Assembly (NCBI GenBank): GCA_039029535.1
Contig: JBCCFW010000057.1
Location: forward strand, 1-38,185
Source of the DNA: JBCCFW01 sp039029535
Lineage (GTDB): Bacteria; Acidobacteriota; JBCCFW01
DNA: 38,185 nucleotides
Direction: 5' to 3'
The position numbers were made by a program, and so were the translations under genes. The notes under the pieces are model-generated. The model was not told the origin of the DNA. It made no database searches and saw only the letters and a program-made list of their open reading frames with translations. Shown here one piece after another: positions 18,539-27,295 of the stretch. How positions within the stretch are numbered: position 1 is the first letter of the stretch; the number at the start of each line of letters is the position of its first letter.

Positions 18539-19486
18539 GTGATCATCGGAATCGACCTGGGGACGACCAATTCGTTGGTCGCCTGCATGAGGGACGGTCG
18601 GCCGGAAGTGCTGACCAACGAGCTGGGCGAGCGGATGACGCCCTCGGCCGTGGCGTTGGCGGAAGACGGCCTCGAGCTCGTGGGACGGGCGGCACACGAT
18701 CGTCTCGTGCGCGAGCCGTCCAGCGGCGTGCGTCGCTTCAAGCGCGACATGGGAACGCCGGCGACCTATCGTTTCGGTCGCCGAAACTGGTCCCCGATCG
18801 AGTGCTCGGCGCGGGTGCTCCGTGAGCTCAAGCGGATCGCGGAGCTGCGGCTCGAGCAGCCGGTGGAGCGCGCGGTCATCTCGGTTCCGGCCTACTTCCA
18901 CGACCCTCCTCGTCAGGCCACGCTCGACGCCGCCGAGCTCGCTGGCCTGAAGGTCGAGCGGCTCATCAACGAGCCCACGGCGGCCGCGCTCGCTCACGGA
19001 TTTCAGGAGCGGGACGCCGAGAGCGAGCTGCTCGTCTTCGACCTGGGCGGCGGCACCTTCGACGTGACCGTGCTCGAGCTCTTCGAAGGCGTCGTCGACG
19101 TGCGCGCCTCGGCGGGCATCAGTCAGCTCGGCGGTGAGGACTACTCCGATGCGCTCGTCAGCGCGGTGGTCGAGCGGCTCGGCCTGAAGGATGACGAGGC
19201 CGTTCGGCAAGCCCTCCGGCCCGCGGTCGAGGTCGTCAAGCGGAGGTTGGCGATCGAGGAGCGAGCGGAGTTGGAGTGGGACGGTCGGCGCGTGGAGCTT
19301 GGTCGCGACGATCTCGTGAAGGCCACGGCCGAGCTCACCGAGCGCTTGCGTCCCGTGCTGGTTCGCTGTCTCCGCGATGCCGAGCTGGGCTTCGCTGATC
19401 TCGACGGCGTCATCCTCGCCGGTGGCGCCACGCGGATGACGCTCGTGCGTGAGCTGCTGGACGAGGTCGGTTGCCCGAGGTGCTGA
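18539..19486 (+). CDS. hscC: HscC-like Hsp70 chaperone, N-terminal fragment (frameshifted)
   Basis: The first 315 residues of an Hsp70 with a complete start of the ATPase domain: GIDLGTTNSLVA (phosphate 1) at residue 4, ISVPAYFHDPPRQAT, INEPTAAALAHG, VFDLGGGTFDVTVLE (phosphate 2) and the adenosine motif VILAGGATRMTLVRELLDEV near the end. It then reads GCPRC and stops, while the rest of the Hsp70 continues in another frame from about 19468. GTG 18539 has AGGAGGG seven bases upstream. The fragment lacks the last part of lobe II and the whole substrate-binding domain, so alone it could not work. Either a real small deletion or a sequence error sits between 19466 and 19471. Confidence 0.85.
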   Translation: MIIGIDLGTTNSLVACMRDGRPEVLTNELGERMTPSAVALAEDGLELVGRAAHDRLVREPSSGVRRFKRDMGTPATYRFGRRNWSPIECSARVLRELKRIAELRLEQPVERAVISVPAYFHDPPRQATLDAAELAGLKVERLINEPTAAALAHGFQERDAESELLVFDLGGGTFDVTVLELFEGVVDVRASAGISQLGGEDYSDALVSAVVERLGLKDDEAVRQALRPAVEVVKRRLAIEERAELEWDGRRVELGRDDLVKATAELTERLRPVLVRCLRDAELGFADLDGVILAGGATRMTLVRELLDEVGCPRC

Positions 19487-20313
19487 CCGACATCGATCCC
19501 GATCTCGCCGTGGCGCAGGGCGCCGCGGTGCAGGCATCGCTCTGCGCCAAGGACAGCGCAGTGCGCGACGTCGTGCTCACCGACGTCACGCCCTTCAGCC
19601 TCGGGGTCGAAATCGGACGACGGCTTCCCGGCGGTCGTGTCGAGGAGGGTTACTTTTCACCCATCCTCGAGCGCAACACGACCCTGCCGGCGAGCCGCAG
19701 CGGCATCTACTCGCCGTTCGAGGAGGACCAAGACGCGATCGACCTCCAGGTCTACCAGGGCGAGCATCGAAGGGTCGAGCAGAACCACTTGCTCGGGAAG
19801 CTCGAGATCAAGGGGCTGCGTCCGCGACGAGGGGAAGGGGACGACTCGTCCGTAGAGGTCCGCTTCACTCACGACATGAACGGCATCCTGGAAGTCGAGG
19901 CCAAGGTCCTCCGGACGGGCAAGGTTCATCAGCTCGTCATCGAGCAACGACCGGGCCATCTCTCGCGCAAGGAACTGGCGGCTTGCTTGAAGCGGATGCA
20001 GCCACTCAAGACCCATCCTCGTGACCTGCTTCCCAACCGGGCGCGCTTGGAGAGGGCGCAGCGTCTCTACACCGAGCTTCGAGGTGATCGAAGACGCCTG
20101 CTGACCCACGTGCTCGAGGTCTTCGAGGACGCTCTGGAGACGCAAGAGCCGGAGAGAATTGCCGAAGCCGGTGCTCAGCTCGATCGAGTCGTCGGGGCCT
20201 ACTTCGAGCTCGAGGGCGAAGCCCAACCCGACGCGGCCAACGCCGACTCGCCGCCGGATGACGTCGAGCCCGTCGAGGGTCCTTGGAAGGACGGCGACAG
20301 GGCCGAGGAGTGA
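19471..20313 (+). CDS. hscC: HscC-like Hsp70 chaperone, C-terminal fragment (frameshifted)
   Basis: The rest of the Hsp70, about 280 residues. It begins with LPEVLTDIDPDLAVAQGAAVQASL, the helix that normally follows VILAGGATRM in the ATPase domain. The substrate-binding domain follows (VVLTDVTPFSLGVEIGRR, PILERNTTLPASRS, IDLQVYQGEHRRVEQNHLLGKLEIKGL), then a helical tail rich in Glu/Arg. The pattern TPFSLGVE, the VYQGE motif and the short lid fit HscC rather than DnaK. The TTG at 19471 is a formal start only: no ribosome binding site is visible, and the fold needs the upstream half. Its stop overlaps the J-domain gene as GTGA. Confidence 0.82.
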   Translation: MPEVLTDIDPDLAVAQGAAVQASLCAKDSAVRDVVLTDVTPFSLGVEIGRRLPGGRVEEGYFSPILERNTTLPASRSGIYSPFEEDQDAIDLQVYQGEHRRVEQNHLLGKLEIKGLRPRRGEGDDSSVEVRFTHDMNGILEVEAKVLRTGKVHQLVIEQRPGHLSRKELAACLKRMQPLKTHPRDLLPNRARLERAQRLYTELRGDRRRLLTHVLEVFEDALETQEPERIAEAGAQLDRVVGAYFELEGEAQPDAANADSPPDDVEPVEGPWKDGDRAEE

Positions 20314-21362
20314 GTCCCTGGGAGGTCCTCGGCCTGACCGAGGGGGAGCGCGATCGCAAGACGATCAAGCGGGCCTACGCACGCGAGCTCAAGCTCCATC
20401 GTCCCGAAGAGGACCCGGAGGGCTTCCAACGGGTGCGCGCGGCCTACGAGACGGTGTTGCAGTGGACCCGGGACGGAGGCTCGGATCTACCTCGCCTCGT
20501 CGACCTGGCGCCATCGTGCTTCGAGACGGACGAAGACGATCCCTTGGAGGACGACCTCGAGTCCGAGTCGGTCGCCGAGCCCGAACCCTCCCCGGGGCAA
20601 GCGGTCACCGTGACCGATCCGGACGAGGCGCTTCGGCGCTTGGCGGAGCTCTTCTCGGCTGGTGAGATCGATGCGGTGGCCTGGGGTGTCGGTTCGATGT
20701 CCGTGGCTCAGGGCAATGCGAGGCTGCTCGTGGACCTGCCGCGTGAGCTCCTGTTCCGTGAGCTCGATCAGGACCAGCACCTCGTCACGCGAACCGTCCT
20801 GGACGTCCTGACGCGTTCGAGAGAGAGAACGGAGCTGGCAGCGTTCGCGGAGACCTTCGTCGAGCGAGCGGAGCGAACCTGCTATCGGCGGGTGGGCGAG
20901 CTGGCCAACTGGCTGGCGGAGCAGCTCGCGCTCCATCAGCCTGAGCTGGCTCGTCGATGCCTCGACCTCGCCTGCGAGCACCACCCCCGGCGTCATGAGG
21001 GGGTCACCGAGCGTGCCGAAGGGCTGCTGGTGGCGAGCCGGGAGCTCGACCGCCTACCCGAGGTGCCGCGTCGCTTCATCGTGTCCGTGCTCACGGTCGG
21101 TCACTGGAACCCACGGCGTCCCGATCCGACGCTGGTCGAGTGCCTGGAGGTCATCGCGAGGCTGCCGAAGGACAGTCCCGTCCGTCATCACCTCGACGCG
21201 GTCTCTCCCGAGCTCCTGGAGGCCGCGCGTCGCTACGGGCGGCCCAAGCGTTCGAAGGAGGAGACGGAGGCCAAGAACGAGCTGGGTGGCTGCTGGTGGT
21301 TGGGGCTCATCCCCTTGATGGGCAGCCTCGCGCGGGCCTGTCAGGGGTGGGCGGAGACCTGA
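20310..21362 (+). CDS. J-domain protein, probable HscC co-chaperone
   Basis: A 350-residue protein starting at GTG 20310, overlapping the Hsp70 stop. Residues 2-50 are a J-domain (PWEVLGLTEGERDRKTIKRAYARELKLHRPEEDPEGFQRVRAAYE). The usual HPD tripeptide that triggers Hsp70 ATPase is shifted to HRP/RPE. This matches the DjlB/DjlC-like proteins that pair with HscC, where RPxxDPEGFQ is the norm. The middle is acidic and then helical with repeated Arg/Glu/Leu segments. A hydrophobic stretch (GGCWWLGLIPLMGSLARAC) near the end may be a membrane anchor. The operon pairing with the HscC-like gene supports a dedicated chaperone pair; clients are unknown. Confidence 0.8.
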   Translation: MSPWEVLGLTEGERDRKTIKRAYARELKLHRPEEDPEGFQRVRAAYETVLQWTRDGGSDLPRLVDLAPSCFETDEDDPLEDDLESESVAEPEPSPGQAVTVTDPDEALRRLAELFSAGEIDAVAWGVGSMSVAQGNARLLVDLPRELLFRELDQDQHLVTRTVLDVLTRSRERTELAAFAETFVERAERTCYRRVGELANWLAEQLALHQPELARRCLDLACEHHPRRHEGVTERAEGLLVASRELDRLPEVPRRFIVSVLTVGHWNPRRPDPTLVECLEVIARLPKDSPVRHHLDAVSPELLEAARRYGRPKRSKEETEAKNELGGCWWLGLIPLMGSLARACQGWAET

Positions 21363-21419
21363 CCGCTCGGCTCGGTCGTTCCGTAGTAGCTGGTAGGCTG
21401 GCCGCTCGCGGAGACGACC

Positions 21420-23357
21420 ATGAGATCACGACTCGCCCCGTTCGCCCTGCTCTGGATCCTCGCGCTGTCCGGCGTCGCCGTCGCTCAGCGTGACGGAGTC
21501 ATGACCGTCGACATCGACGCCACCGACCTGCCGCGCAAGCTACTGGAGGCGAAGGTCGGCGTGCCGGTGTCCAGTGACATCTCGCGTAGCGGTGGCGAGC
21601 TCGCGCTGTGGTACCCGAAGTGGATCCCGGGCATCCACGGTCCCGGCGGTCCGGTGCAGAACCTGGCTGGTCTCATCGTCACCGACGGTGCGGGTCAGCG
21701 GCTGGCGTGGTCGCGCGAGCCCGGTGACGTCAACCGCATCAACGTGACCGTGCCCAGGGGCCTGCGGTCGGTGAGCCTCGAGCTGCGCTACATCACCAAC
21801 CAGCCGAGCACGAACTCGCGGGGCGTGGACTCCTTCGGCAGCGAGCTCCTCGGCTTCATCAGCCCGAACACGGTGCTCTTCTATCCCGACGGCGCTCGTG
21901 CCGCGGACACCATGGTGCGGGCGAGCCTGACCCTGCCCGACGACTGGCAGGCGGTGACGGCGTTGAAGGAGCGCAAGGGCTCGACGGCCGAGGTCGACCG
22001 AGACGAGAAGCCGGGTCGCGTCGAGTACGACGTGACAGACCTCTCGACCTTCGTCGACTCGCCGATCATGGTCGGTCGTCACGTGCGGGCCTACGACCTC
22101 GTCGTCGAGGACGTGGCGGAGACCACGCCGCCGCATCTCATGAGCGTGTTCAGCGAGGCGGAGTCGGTCATCGATCTGCCCGACGACATGGTCGAGCTCT
22201 TCGAGAACATGGTCACGCAGGGCGCCTTGCTCTTCGGGAGCTTCCCCTTCGAGAGCATGGACATCATGGTCGCGACCACCGACTCGCTCGGTCGCAATGG
22301 GCTCGAGCATCTCAGCTCGACCTTCAACGTCATCCCGCAGCGCTCGCTCCAGTCGGTCAAGCGCTTCAAGGGATGGGACGAGTACCTCATTCCGCACGAG
22401 TACGTGCACGCCTGGGTCGGCAAGTACCGTCGGCCGGCGGGGATGGACACGCCCGACTTCCACACGCCCAAGGGCACCGAGCTGCTCTGGGTGTACGAGG
22501 GGCTCACCCAGCACCTGGGCGTCATCCTCAACGTGCGATCCGGCTTCACGAGCGAGGAGGAGTACGAGTGGAGCCTCCAGCGCAGCGTGCGCAACTTCCG
22601 CCTTCGTCAGGGTCGTGATTGGCGACCGCTCATCGACACTTGCGCGGCCTCGCACACCCTGCGCGGTGGTAGCGAGAGCTGGAGTCACCTGAGGCGGAGC
22701 CAGGACTACTACGGGGAGGGCGCGCTCATCTGGCTCGAGGTCGACGCGGTGATGCGTCGGCTGAGCCGAGACGAGACGAACCTCGACGAGTTCTCGCGTC
22801 GCTTCTTCGAGCACCGTCCCGACGAGCCGAACCCGCGGTCCTTCACTCGGGCGGACGTCATCGAGGAGCTGTCGGGACTCGTCCAGCACGACTGGGAGGC
22901 GTTCTTCCGCGAGCGGCTCGACGAGCCGGGTCCACGCCTGGCCACCCAGGTCGCCAAGGAGCTGGGCTACCTCGTGCAGTTCACCAACGAGCTGCCGGAG
23001 GGCCCAGACGACTCGAAGTACGACGAGCTCGACCTCCGCGACTCCATCGGCGCGAGCTTCCGTGGCTCGGGCGAGGTGCGCTCGGTGCAGCTCGGCTCAC
23101 CGGCGGACGCGGCGGGGCTGGGGCCGGGGATGAAGGTCATCGGCATCGGCGACTTCGTGTGGACGAAGGAACGTCTCATCGACGAGATCGAGCGCAGCCC
23201 GGAGACCGGTCGGCTCGACCTGCTGGTGGCGTCGGGAGAGAAGCTCGTCAAGAAGCCGGTGATCTACGACGGCGGCCCGCGCTTCATGGTCTTGAAGAAG
23301 AAGAGCGGGGAGCCGGATCGGCTGGGCGAGATCTTGAAGCCGCGGAAGGTGGAGTAG
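21420..23357 (+). CDS. Secreted M61-family metallopeptidase with PDZ domain
   Basis: A 645-residue exported zinc aminopeptidase-like enzyme of the glycyl aminopeptidase family. The signal peptide is MRSRLAPFALLWILALSGVAVA. An N-terminal beta domain (LALWYPKWIPGIHGPGGPVQNLAGL is characteristic of M61) is followed by the GLEHLSS motif (294-300), the zinc motif HEYVH (326-330, LIPHEYVHAWVGKYRRP) and the third ligand Glu360 in WVYEGLTQHLG. Residues about 545-630 form a PDZ domain (SIGASFRGSGEVRSVQLGSPADAAGLGPGMKVIGIGD). It stands alone on the plus strand, with a hairpin just after its stop. It probably trims peptides in the periplasm. Confidence 0.9.
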   Translation: MRSRLAPFALLWILALSGVAVAQRDGVMTVDIDATDLPRKLLEAKVGVPVSSDISRSGGELALWYPKWIPGIHGPGGPVQNLAGLIVTDGAGQRLAWSREPGDVNRINVTVPRGLRSVSLELRYITNQPSTNSRGVDSFGSELLGFISPNTVLFYPDGARAADTMVRASLTLPDDWQAVTALKERKGSTAEVDRDEKPGRVEYDVTDLSTFVDSPIMVGRHVRAYDLVVEDVAETTPPHLMSVFSEAESVIDLPDDMVELFENMVTQGALLFGSFPFESMDIMVATTDSLGRNGLEHLSSTFNVIPQRSLQSVKRFKGWDEYLIPHEYVHAWVGKYRRPAGMDTPDFHTPKGTELLWVYEGLTQHLGVILNVRSGFTSEEEYEWSLQRSVRNFRLRQGRDWRPLIDTCAASHTLRGGSESWSHLRRSQDYYGEGALIWLEVDAVMRRLSRDETNLDEFSRRFFEHRPDEPNPRSFTRADVIEELSGLVQHDWEAFFRERLDEPGPRLATQVAKELGYLVQFTNELPEGPDDSKYDELDLRDSIGASFRGSGEVRSVQLGSPADAAGLGPGMKVIGIGDFVWTKERLIDEIERSPETGRLDLLVASGEKLVKKPVIYDGGPRFMVLKKKSGEPDRLGEILKPRKVE

Positions 23358-23373
23358 GGCGCGTTTCCCTGCG

Positions 23374-23390
23374 CGCCTGTTTCGCAGGCG
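23374..23390. terminator. Short hairpin between convergent genes, weak terminator candidate
   Basis: CGCCTG (23374-23379) pairs perfectly with CAGGCG (23385-23390) around the loop TTTCG, 16 nt after the M61 peptidase stop and before the convergent Imm1 gene. There is no T-run, so any termination would need Rho or another factor. Confidence 0.4.
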
Positions 23391-23438
23391 AGGCATGCCG
23401 GGGCTTGGTGGCGTGGTCAGGAACCGTGTTCGCCGAGC

Positions 23439-23825
23439 CTACAGCTCATCCCACTGAACCTGGGCTGGAAGCTCACCAGTGCGAGCGAAGGCGATGGCAG
23501 CCTGGATGGCCTGCTCGGTGGAGATGACGGATCGAAGCGGCACCTCGACCGTTTCGCGCAGTGTTCCGAGTGGGAACGCGACGGACTCCGTGCCTCGATG
23601 GTCATCGTCGCCAACGGAATGGAATCCCGGATGTCCCTCCTCTGGGAAGAAATGCAGGTACGCCTGCCCCTGCCGCACCATCAGGCTCAAGTAGGGGTAG
23701 TCGTCCTCTCCATGGAGGGAGAACTCGTTCATGCCATTCTCGAAGCGCAGTTCGAGGATCTCTTCGAGCACGGAGGCGGGGCCCAAGCCCATCGTGCCGC
23801 CGAGATGAACGACTTGAGTCACCAT
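23439..23825 (-). CDS. Imm1-family immunity protein
   Basis: A 128-residue cytoplasmic protein. The ATG at 23825 has AAGAGG 8 nt upstream. The pattern YLSLMVRQGQAYLHFFPEEGHPGFHSVGD in the middle and the closing AIAFARTGELPAQVQWDEL are the marks of the Imm1 family, which neutralises deaminase or nuclease toxins of polymorphic and contact-dependent toxin systems. No toxin gene lies beside it, so it is an orphan immunity gene here. It follows the AAA+ ATPase gene by 37 nt on the same strand and could be co-transcribed. A function outside toxin immunity cannot be excluded. Confidence 0.75.
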   Translation of the reverse strand: MVTQVVHLGGTMGLGPASVLEEILELRFENGMNEFSLHGEDDYPYLSLMVRQGQAYLHFFPEEGHPGFHSVGDDDHRGTESVAFPLGTLRETVEVPLRSVISTEQAIQAAIAFARTGELPAQVQWDEL

Positions 23826-23862
23826 GGAGGCGACCTCTTCGATTCGGCAGAAGCGAGGACCA

Positions 23863-25404
23863 TCAACCCGCCGGACGCGTCCGGTTCTTCGCCCACTCCC
23901 TCAGCTCGTTCACCTCATTCGCCATCGTCCGCGACAACGGCACCGTCGCAGCACAGGCCGTCAGCACGTCCTCGGTCGTGACGTCGCGGCCCTGAGGGAA
24001 GGTCGAGAACAGCGCCGAGACCACCGCCTCCTCGATCTCCGACCCCGACCACCCGTCCGTCGCGCGAGCCAGCGATGCGAGGTCGAACCGAGCCGGGTCC
24101 CGCCGTCGCTTCCGGAGGTGGATCTCGAAGATCGCGGCCCGCTCGGTCTCACCCGGTAGGTCGACGAAGAAGATCTCGTCGAAGCGGCCCTTCCTCAGCA
24201 GCTCCGGCGGCAAGGACCGCACGTCGTTCGACGTGGCCACCACGAACACCGGCGCCGTCTTCTCCTGAAGCCAGGTCAGCAACGACCCGAACACGCGTGC
24301 CGTCACCCCGGAGTCGCCACCGGACGACCGCACTCCAGCCAGGCCCTTCTCGAGCTCGTCGATCCACAGCACCGCCGGCGCCAGTGACTCCGCCACGAGG
24401 ATGGCTTGCCGCATGTTGGCCTCCGACTTGCCCACGAAGGAGTCGAACAGCCGACCGACGTCGAGCCGCAACAAGGGCAGGCCCCACTCCGACGCCACCG
24501 CCTTGGCGGTGAGGCTCTTCCCACAGCCCTGCACGCCCAACAACAACACGCCACGGGGCGCCGGCAAGCCGTACTCCCGTGCTCGCTCCGAGAAGGTGTC
24601 GGCACGCTCGGACAGCCAGGTCTTGAGCCCTGCGAAGCCGCCCACGCCTTGAATGGTCTCGGTGCGGTCGTGGTACTCGAGCAGGCCGGTCTTGCGGAGG
24701 ACCTGCTTCTTCTCTTCGATGATGACCGAGAGATCGTCGGCGTCGAAGACCGGGTCGCGCACGAGCGCCTTGGAGAAGACGCTCTCGGCCTCGGCCTCCG
24801 TCAGGCCCCGCGCCGCGTGCGCGGCGCGCTCGAGCACGGACTCGTCCGCCTCGATCGTCACGCGTCCGCCCGGCAAGGAGGCGAGCAGCTCGTCGAGCAA
24901 GGTGCGGAGCTCACCGGCCGTCGGCAAGGGCAGGTCGACGACCGTCGCGAGCTTCTCGAGCTCGGACGGGATGGACAGCACGGGGCCCAGCAGCACGACG
25001 CTGGCGTGGGTGCTGCGCAGCGACTGCACGGTGTCCTTGAGACAGCGCACCGTCCGCGGGTCCTCCAGCAGCGCATGAACGTCCTCGAAGACGTAAACCC
25101 GTCGACCAGAGCCTCGTCGCACGCGCCGAAACGCATCCTCCAGCGGTGACGGCTTTCCGGATTCGTCCTTGCCGTCTTTCTTCTTCGCGTCTTGTTCTTC
25201 GACGAGGTCGGTCGCGGCCGCCCCCGCGAAGCCCTCCGAAAGACGCCAGGTGATCAGGTCGCGCGAGGTGGCCTCGGCCGCCGCCCGGAGCAGGCGCTCG
25301 GCGCGCTCCTCCTCGTGGGTGACCAGCCAGACGAGCGGGTAGCGTGCCCTGATGAGCAGCTCGAGCTCGGCGCGGACATCGTCGGCGTGTTCGAGCACGG
25401 ACAT
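23863..25404 (-). CDS. Ycf46-like AAA+ ATPase
   Basis: A 513-residue cytoplasmic ATPase. The N-terminal half is a degenerate AAA-like domain (ARYPLVWLVTHEEERAERLLR to VVDLPLPTAGEL) that lacks a Walker A. The C-terminal half is an active FtsH-type AAA+ module: Walker A GVQGCGKS (290-297), Walker B VLWIDE (345-350), sensor 1 VVATSND (388-394) and arginine fingers in LLRKGRFDE (Arg404, Arg407). GWSGSEIEEAVVSAL provides sensor 2. This two-part form is that of Ycf46, a plastid and bacterial ATPase of unclear role. It shares strand and close spacing with the beta-propeller gene (31 nt) and the Imm1 gene. Confidence 0.85.
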   Translation of the reverse strand: MSVLEHADDVRAELELLIRARYPLVWLVTHEEERAERLLRAAAEATSRDLITWRLSEGFAGAAATDLVEEQDAKKKDGKDESGKPSPLEDAFRRVRRGSGRRVYVFEDVHALLEDPRTVRCLKDTVQSLRSTHASVVLLGPVLSIPSELEKLATVVDLPLPTAGELRTLLDELLASLPGGRVTIEADESVLERAAHAARGLTEAEAESVFSKALVRDPVFDADDLSVIIEEKKQVLRKTGLLEYHDRTETIQGVGGFAGLKTWLSERADTFSERAREYGLPAPRGVLLLGVQGCGKSLTAKAVASEWGLPLLRLDVGRLFDSFVGKSEANMRQAILVAESLAPAVLWIDELEKGLAGVRSSGGDSGVTARVFGSLLTWLQEKTAPVFVVATSNDVRSLPPELLRKGRFDEIFFVDLPGETERAAIFEIHLRKRRRDPARFDLASLARATDGWSGSEIEEAVVSALFSTFPQGRDVTTEDVLTACAATVPLSRTMANEVNELREWAKNRTRPAG

Positions 25405-25435
25405 CCTTCACTCCCTCCGATGAGCGCCGACGGGC

Positions 25436-27295
25436 TCAGGTCTCCAGGAACGCGCCTCGTCCCGACGCTCCCGTCGCCCCCTCGGGCTCCGACCTCAGCA
25501 TGCACAGCAAGCGGCCCGATCGGAACACGACGAGCCCGCCGGCACCGGCAGCATCCCAGGTCGGGACGTGATCGGGAGCGCGGCAGGTCCAGATCGGCTC
25601 GCCCGTGTCCTTGCGGAGCGCGATGGTCCGACCCGAGATGCGAAGCTCCTGCAGCTCGCCCTTGGCCGAGGACACCGGCTGCAGCAGGTCGCAGGAGGGA
25701 CCCGCCGCCAGCTCCCGTGTCTCGTGCAGGCCGACCCGCAGCACGCGTGAGGGCTCGAGACGGGCGAGCAGCTCACCGCGCCAGGGCAGGAGACGCGCGC
25801 CACGACCGAGGGCGAGCCCTGCCAGCACCTTGCCGTCCGACCAGTTCAGCCAGGCCAGCCGACCTTCCGAGTCGATGGCGGCGAGACGGCTCTCGGCTGC
25901 CCCGAGCTCGATCTGTTGGACGTTGGGCTTGCGTCGCCAGCGGACCTCGCCGTTGCGGTCGTGGCAGGACACGTAGCCGCGCTTCTCGAGCACCGCGAAG
26001 GACTCGCCGTCGTCGGAGCCGATGAGACCCACCGCCGTGTCGACGAGCTCGAGGTCGCGCGCGCCGTCCCGACGCGACCAGGTGGTCGCTCGCTCGCCGA
26101 GCTGGTCGGTGACGATGAGCCAGTCTTGACCCAGGTGGAAGCAGCCCGTGTTCATGCTCCGGTCGAGCAGAGGCTCGCCCGAGCGGTCGAAGAGCGCGAA
26201 GCCACGTGCTCCGATGCTGGCGAGTGTCGAGCCGTCGCCGGTGAGGGCGAGGTGCGTGCAGTCGCGGTTGAGCGGCGCCTCGAAGAGAGGGCTGGCCTTC
26301 GCGTCGAGCACGCGAAGCTGCTCGCGGTCGACGATGGCCACGAGCTGACCCAAGGGGTCGACGCCGATGGGGCTCGCCTCGGCCACCGCGACCATGGCGT
26401 CGGGCTCGCGACGGGGCGAGAAGATCCCCTGGACCTCGCCGACTTCGAGCTGTCTCTTGCCCTGCTCGCCGGGCTCGAGGGCGAGCCACTCGACCTCACC
26501 ACCGGCCGTGGCCACGAGCGCGCGACGTCCACCCTCACCAAGCCGGAGCAGGCTCGTCTCCTCGCGCTCGTCACGCCACGTGCGCAGGCCGGTGCCGAGC
26601 TCGACGAGCTGCAAGACTCCCCGGCGGTCGGCGATGAGCACGTGACTGCCGTCGGGAGAGATGGCTGCCTGACGTTGTGGCTCTTCGGTGTCGAGCTCAC
26701 CCAGCAGCAGGCCGTCGCGTTGCCAGGCCGAGGTGCTGAGCTCGCCCGCCACGGCGAGCAAGCCCGAGCGTGCGGCCTGGAGGTCGCGCAGGGGTTGCCG
26801 GAGGGCCTGCATCCAACGTTCGCCGGTCGACGACACGAAGGTCATCCAACCCGACTCGCTGCCGGCGACGAAGCCGCTGTCGCAGCTCGCGAGGAGGCTC
26901 ACCGGGTGCTCGATGCGGTGGGTGCCCACTTCCCGCCCGTGCCCGCGGAACTGACGCACGGGTTGGCGCTCCGCGGCGACGACCAGCCCATCGTCGAGCG
27001 AGCTCACCGCCGTGCCCAGGCCGATGGTCTCGCACCAGTGGATGTCGCCGTTCACGCCGACCACGAGCAACTCGTCGTCGACGAGCAGGGCCCAGCGTCC
27101 GTTCTTCAGGCGGCAACCGGCGTGGGGCACGAGGCCGAGGTCGCTCGTCTCGCCCGGACGACCGTCGGCGTCCACCGAACGGACCCGACCCTCGGCATCG
27201 AGCAGCCAGGTGGTGTCGCCGTCGAGCTGCGCCTGAAGCAGACGCGCGTCGAGTTGGAGTCGGGCGAGGCTCCGACCACGCCAGCGCCGGGTCAT
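25436..27295 (-). CDS. Cytoplasmic beta-propeller (WD40/PQQ-like) repeat protein
   Basis: A 619-residue protein without signal peptide or membrane segment. It is made of about 14 repeated four-strand units of the form VLIADRRGVLQLVELGTGLRTW, ALVATAGGEVEWLAL, LRVLDAKASPLFEAPL, VSCHDRNGEVRWRR and IALRKDTGEPIWTC, as in quinoprotein-like or WD40 propellers. Two propellers in tandem are likely. No catalytic motif is seen, so a scaffold role is inferred. Its ATG overlaps the stop of the GspF/PilC-like gene (ATGA at 27292-27295), tying it to that membrane protein and to the AAA+ ATPase downstream. Confidence 0.75.
   Translation of the reverse strand: MTRRWRGRSLARLQLDARLLQAQLDGDTTWLLDAEGRVRSVDADGRPGETSDLGLVPHAGCRLKNGRWALLVDDELLVVGVNGDIHWCETIGLGTAVSSLDDGLVVAAERQPVRQFRGHGREVGTHRIEHPVSLLASCDSGFVAGSESGWMTFVSSTGERWMQALRQPLRDLQAARSGLLAVAGELSTSAWQRDGLLLGELDTEEPQRQAAISPDGSHVLIADRRGVLQLVELGTGLRTWRDEREETSLLRLGEGGRRALVATAGGEVEWLALEPGEQGKRQLEVGEVQGIFSPRREPDAMVAVAEASPIGVDPLGQLVAIVDREQLRVLDAKASPLFEAPLNRDCTHLALTGDGSTLASIGARGFALFDRSGEPLLDRSMNTGCFHLGQDWLIVTDQLGERATTWSRRDGARDLELVDTAVGLIGSDDGESFAVLEKRGYVSCHDRNGEVRWRRKPNVQQIELGAAESRLAAIDSEGRLAWLNWSDGKVLAGLALGRGARLLPWRGELLARLEPSRVLRVGLHETRELAAGPSCDLLQPVSSAKGELQELRISGRTIALRKDTGEPIWTCRAPDHVPTWDAAGAGGLVVFRSGRLLCMLRSEPEGATGASGRGAFLET

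Noticed and set aside
19471..19486. Second possible UGA-selenocysteine, in the Hsp70 gene (TGA at 19484)
   Set aside because: The frame after this TGA does not continue the Hsp70; the match continues in another frame, and no SECIS-like hairpin follows. It is a frameshift.
21388..21400. Possible -10 box TAGGCT before the M61 gene, and a similar TAGGCT before the large secreted protein gene
   Set aside because: No matching -35 box at 16-18 nt in either case; too weak to list as promoters.
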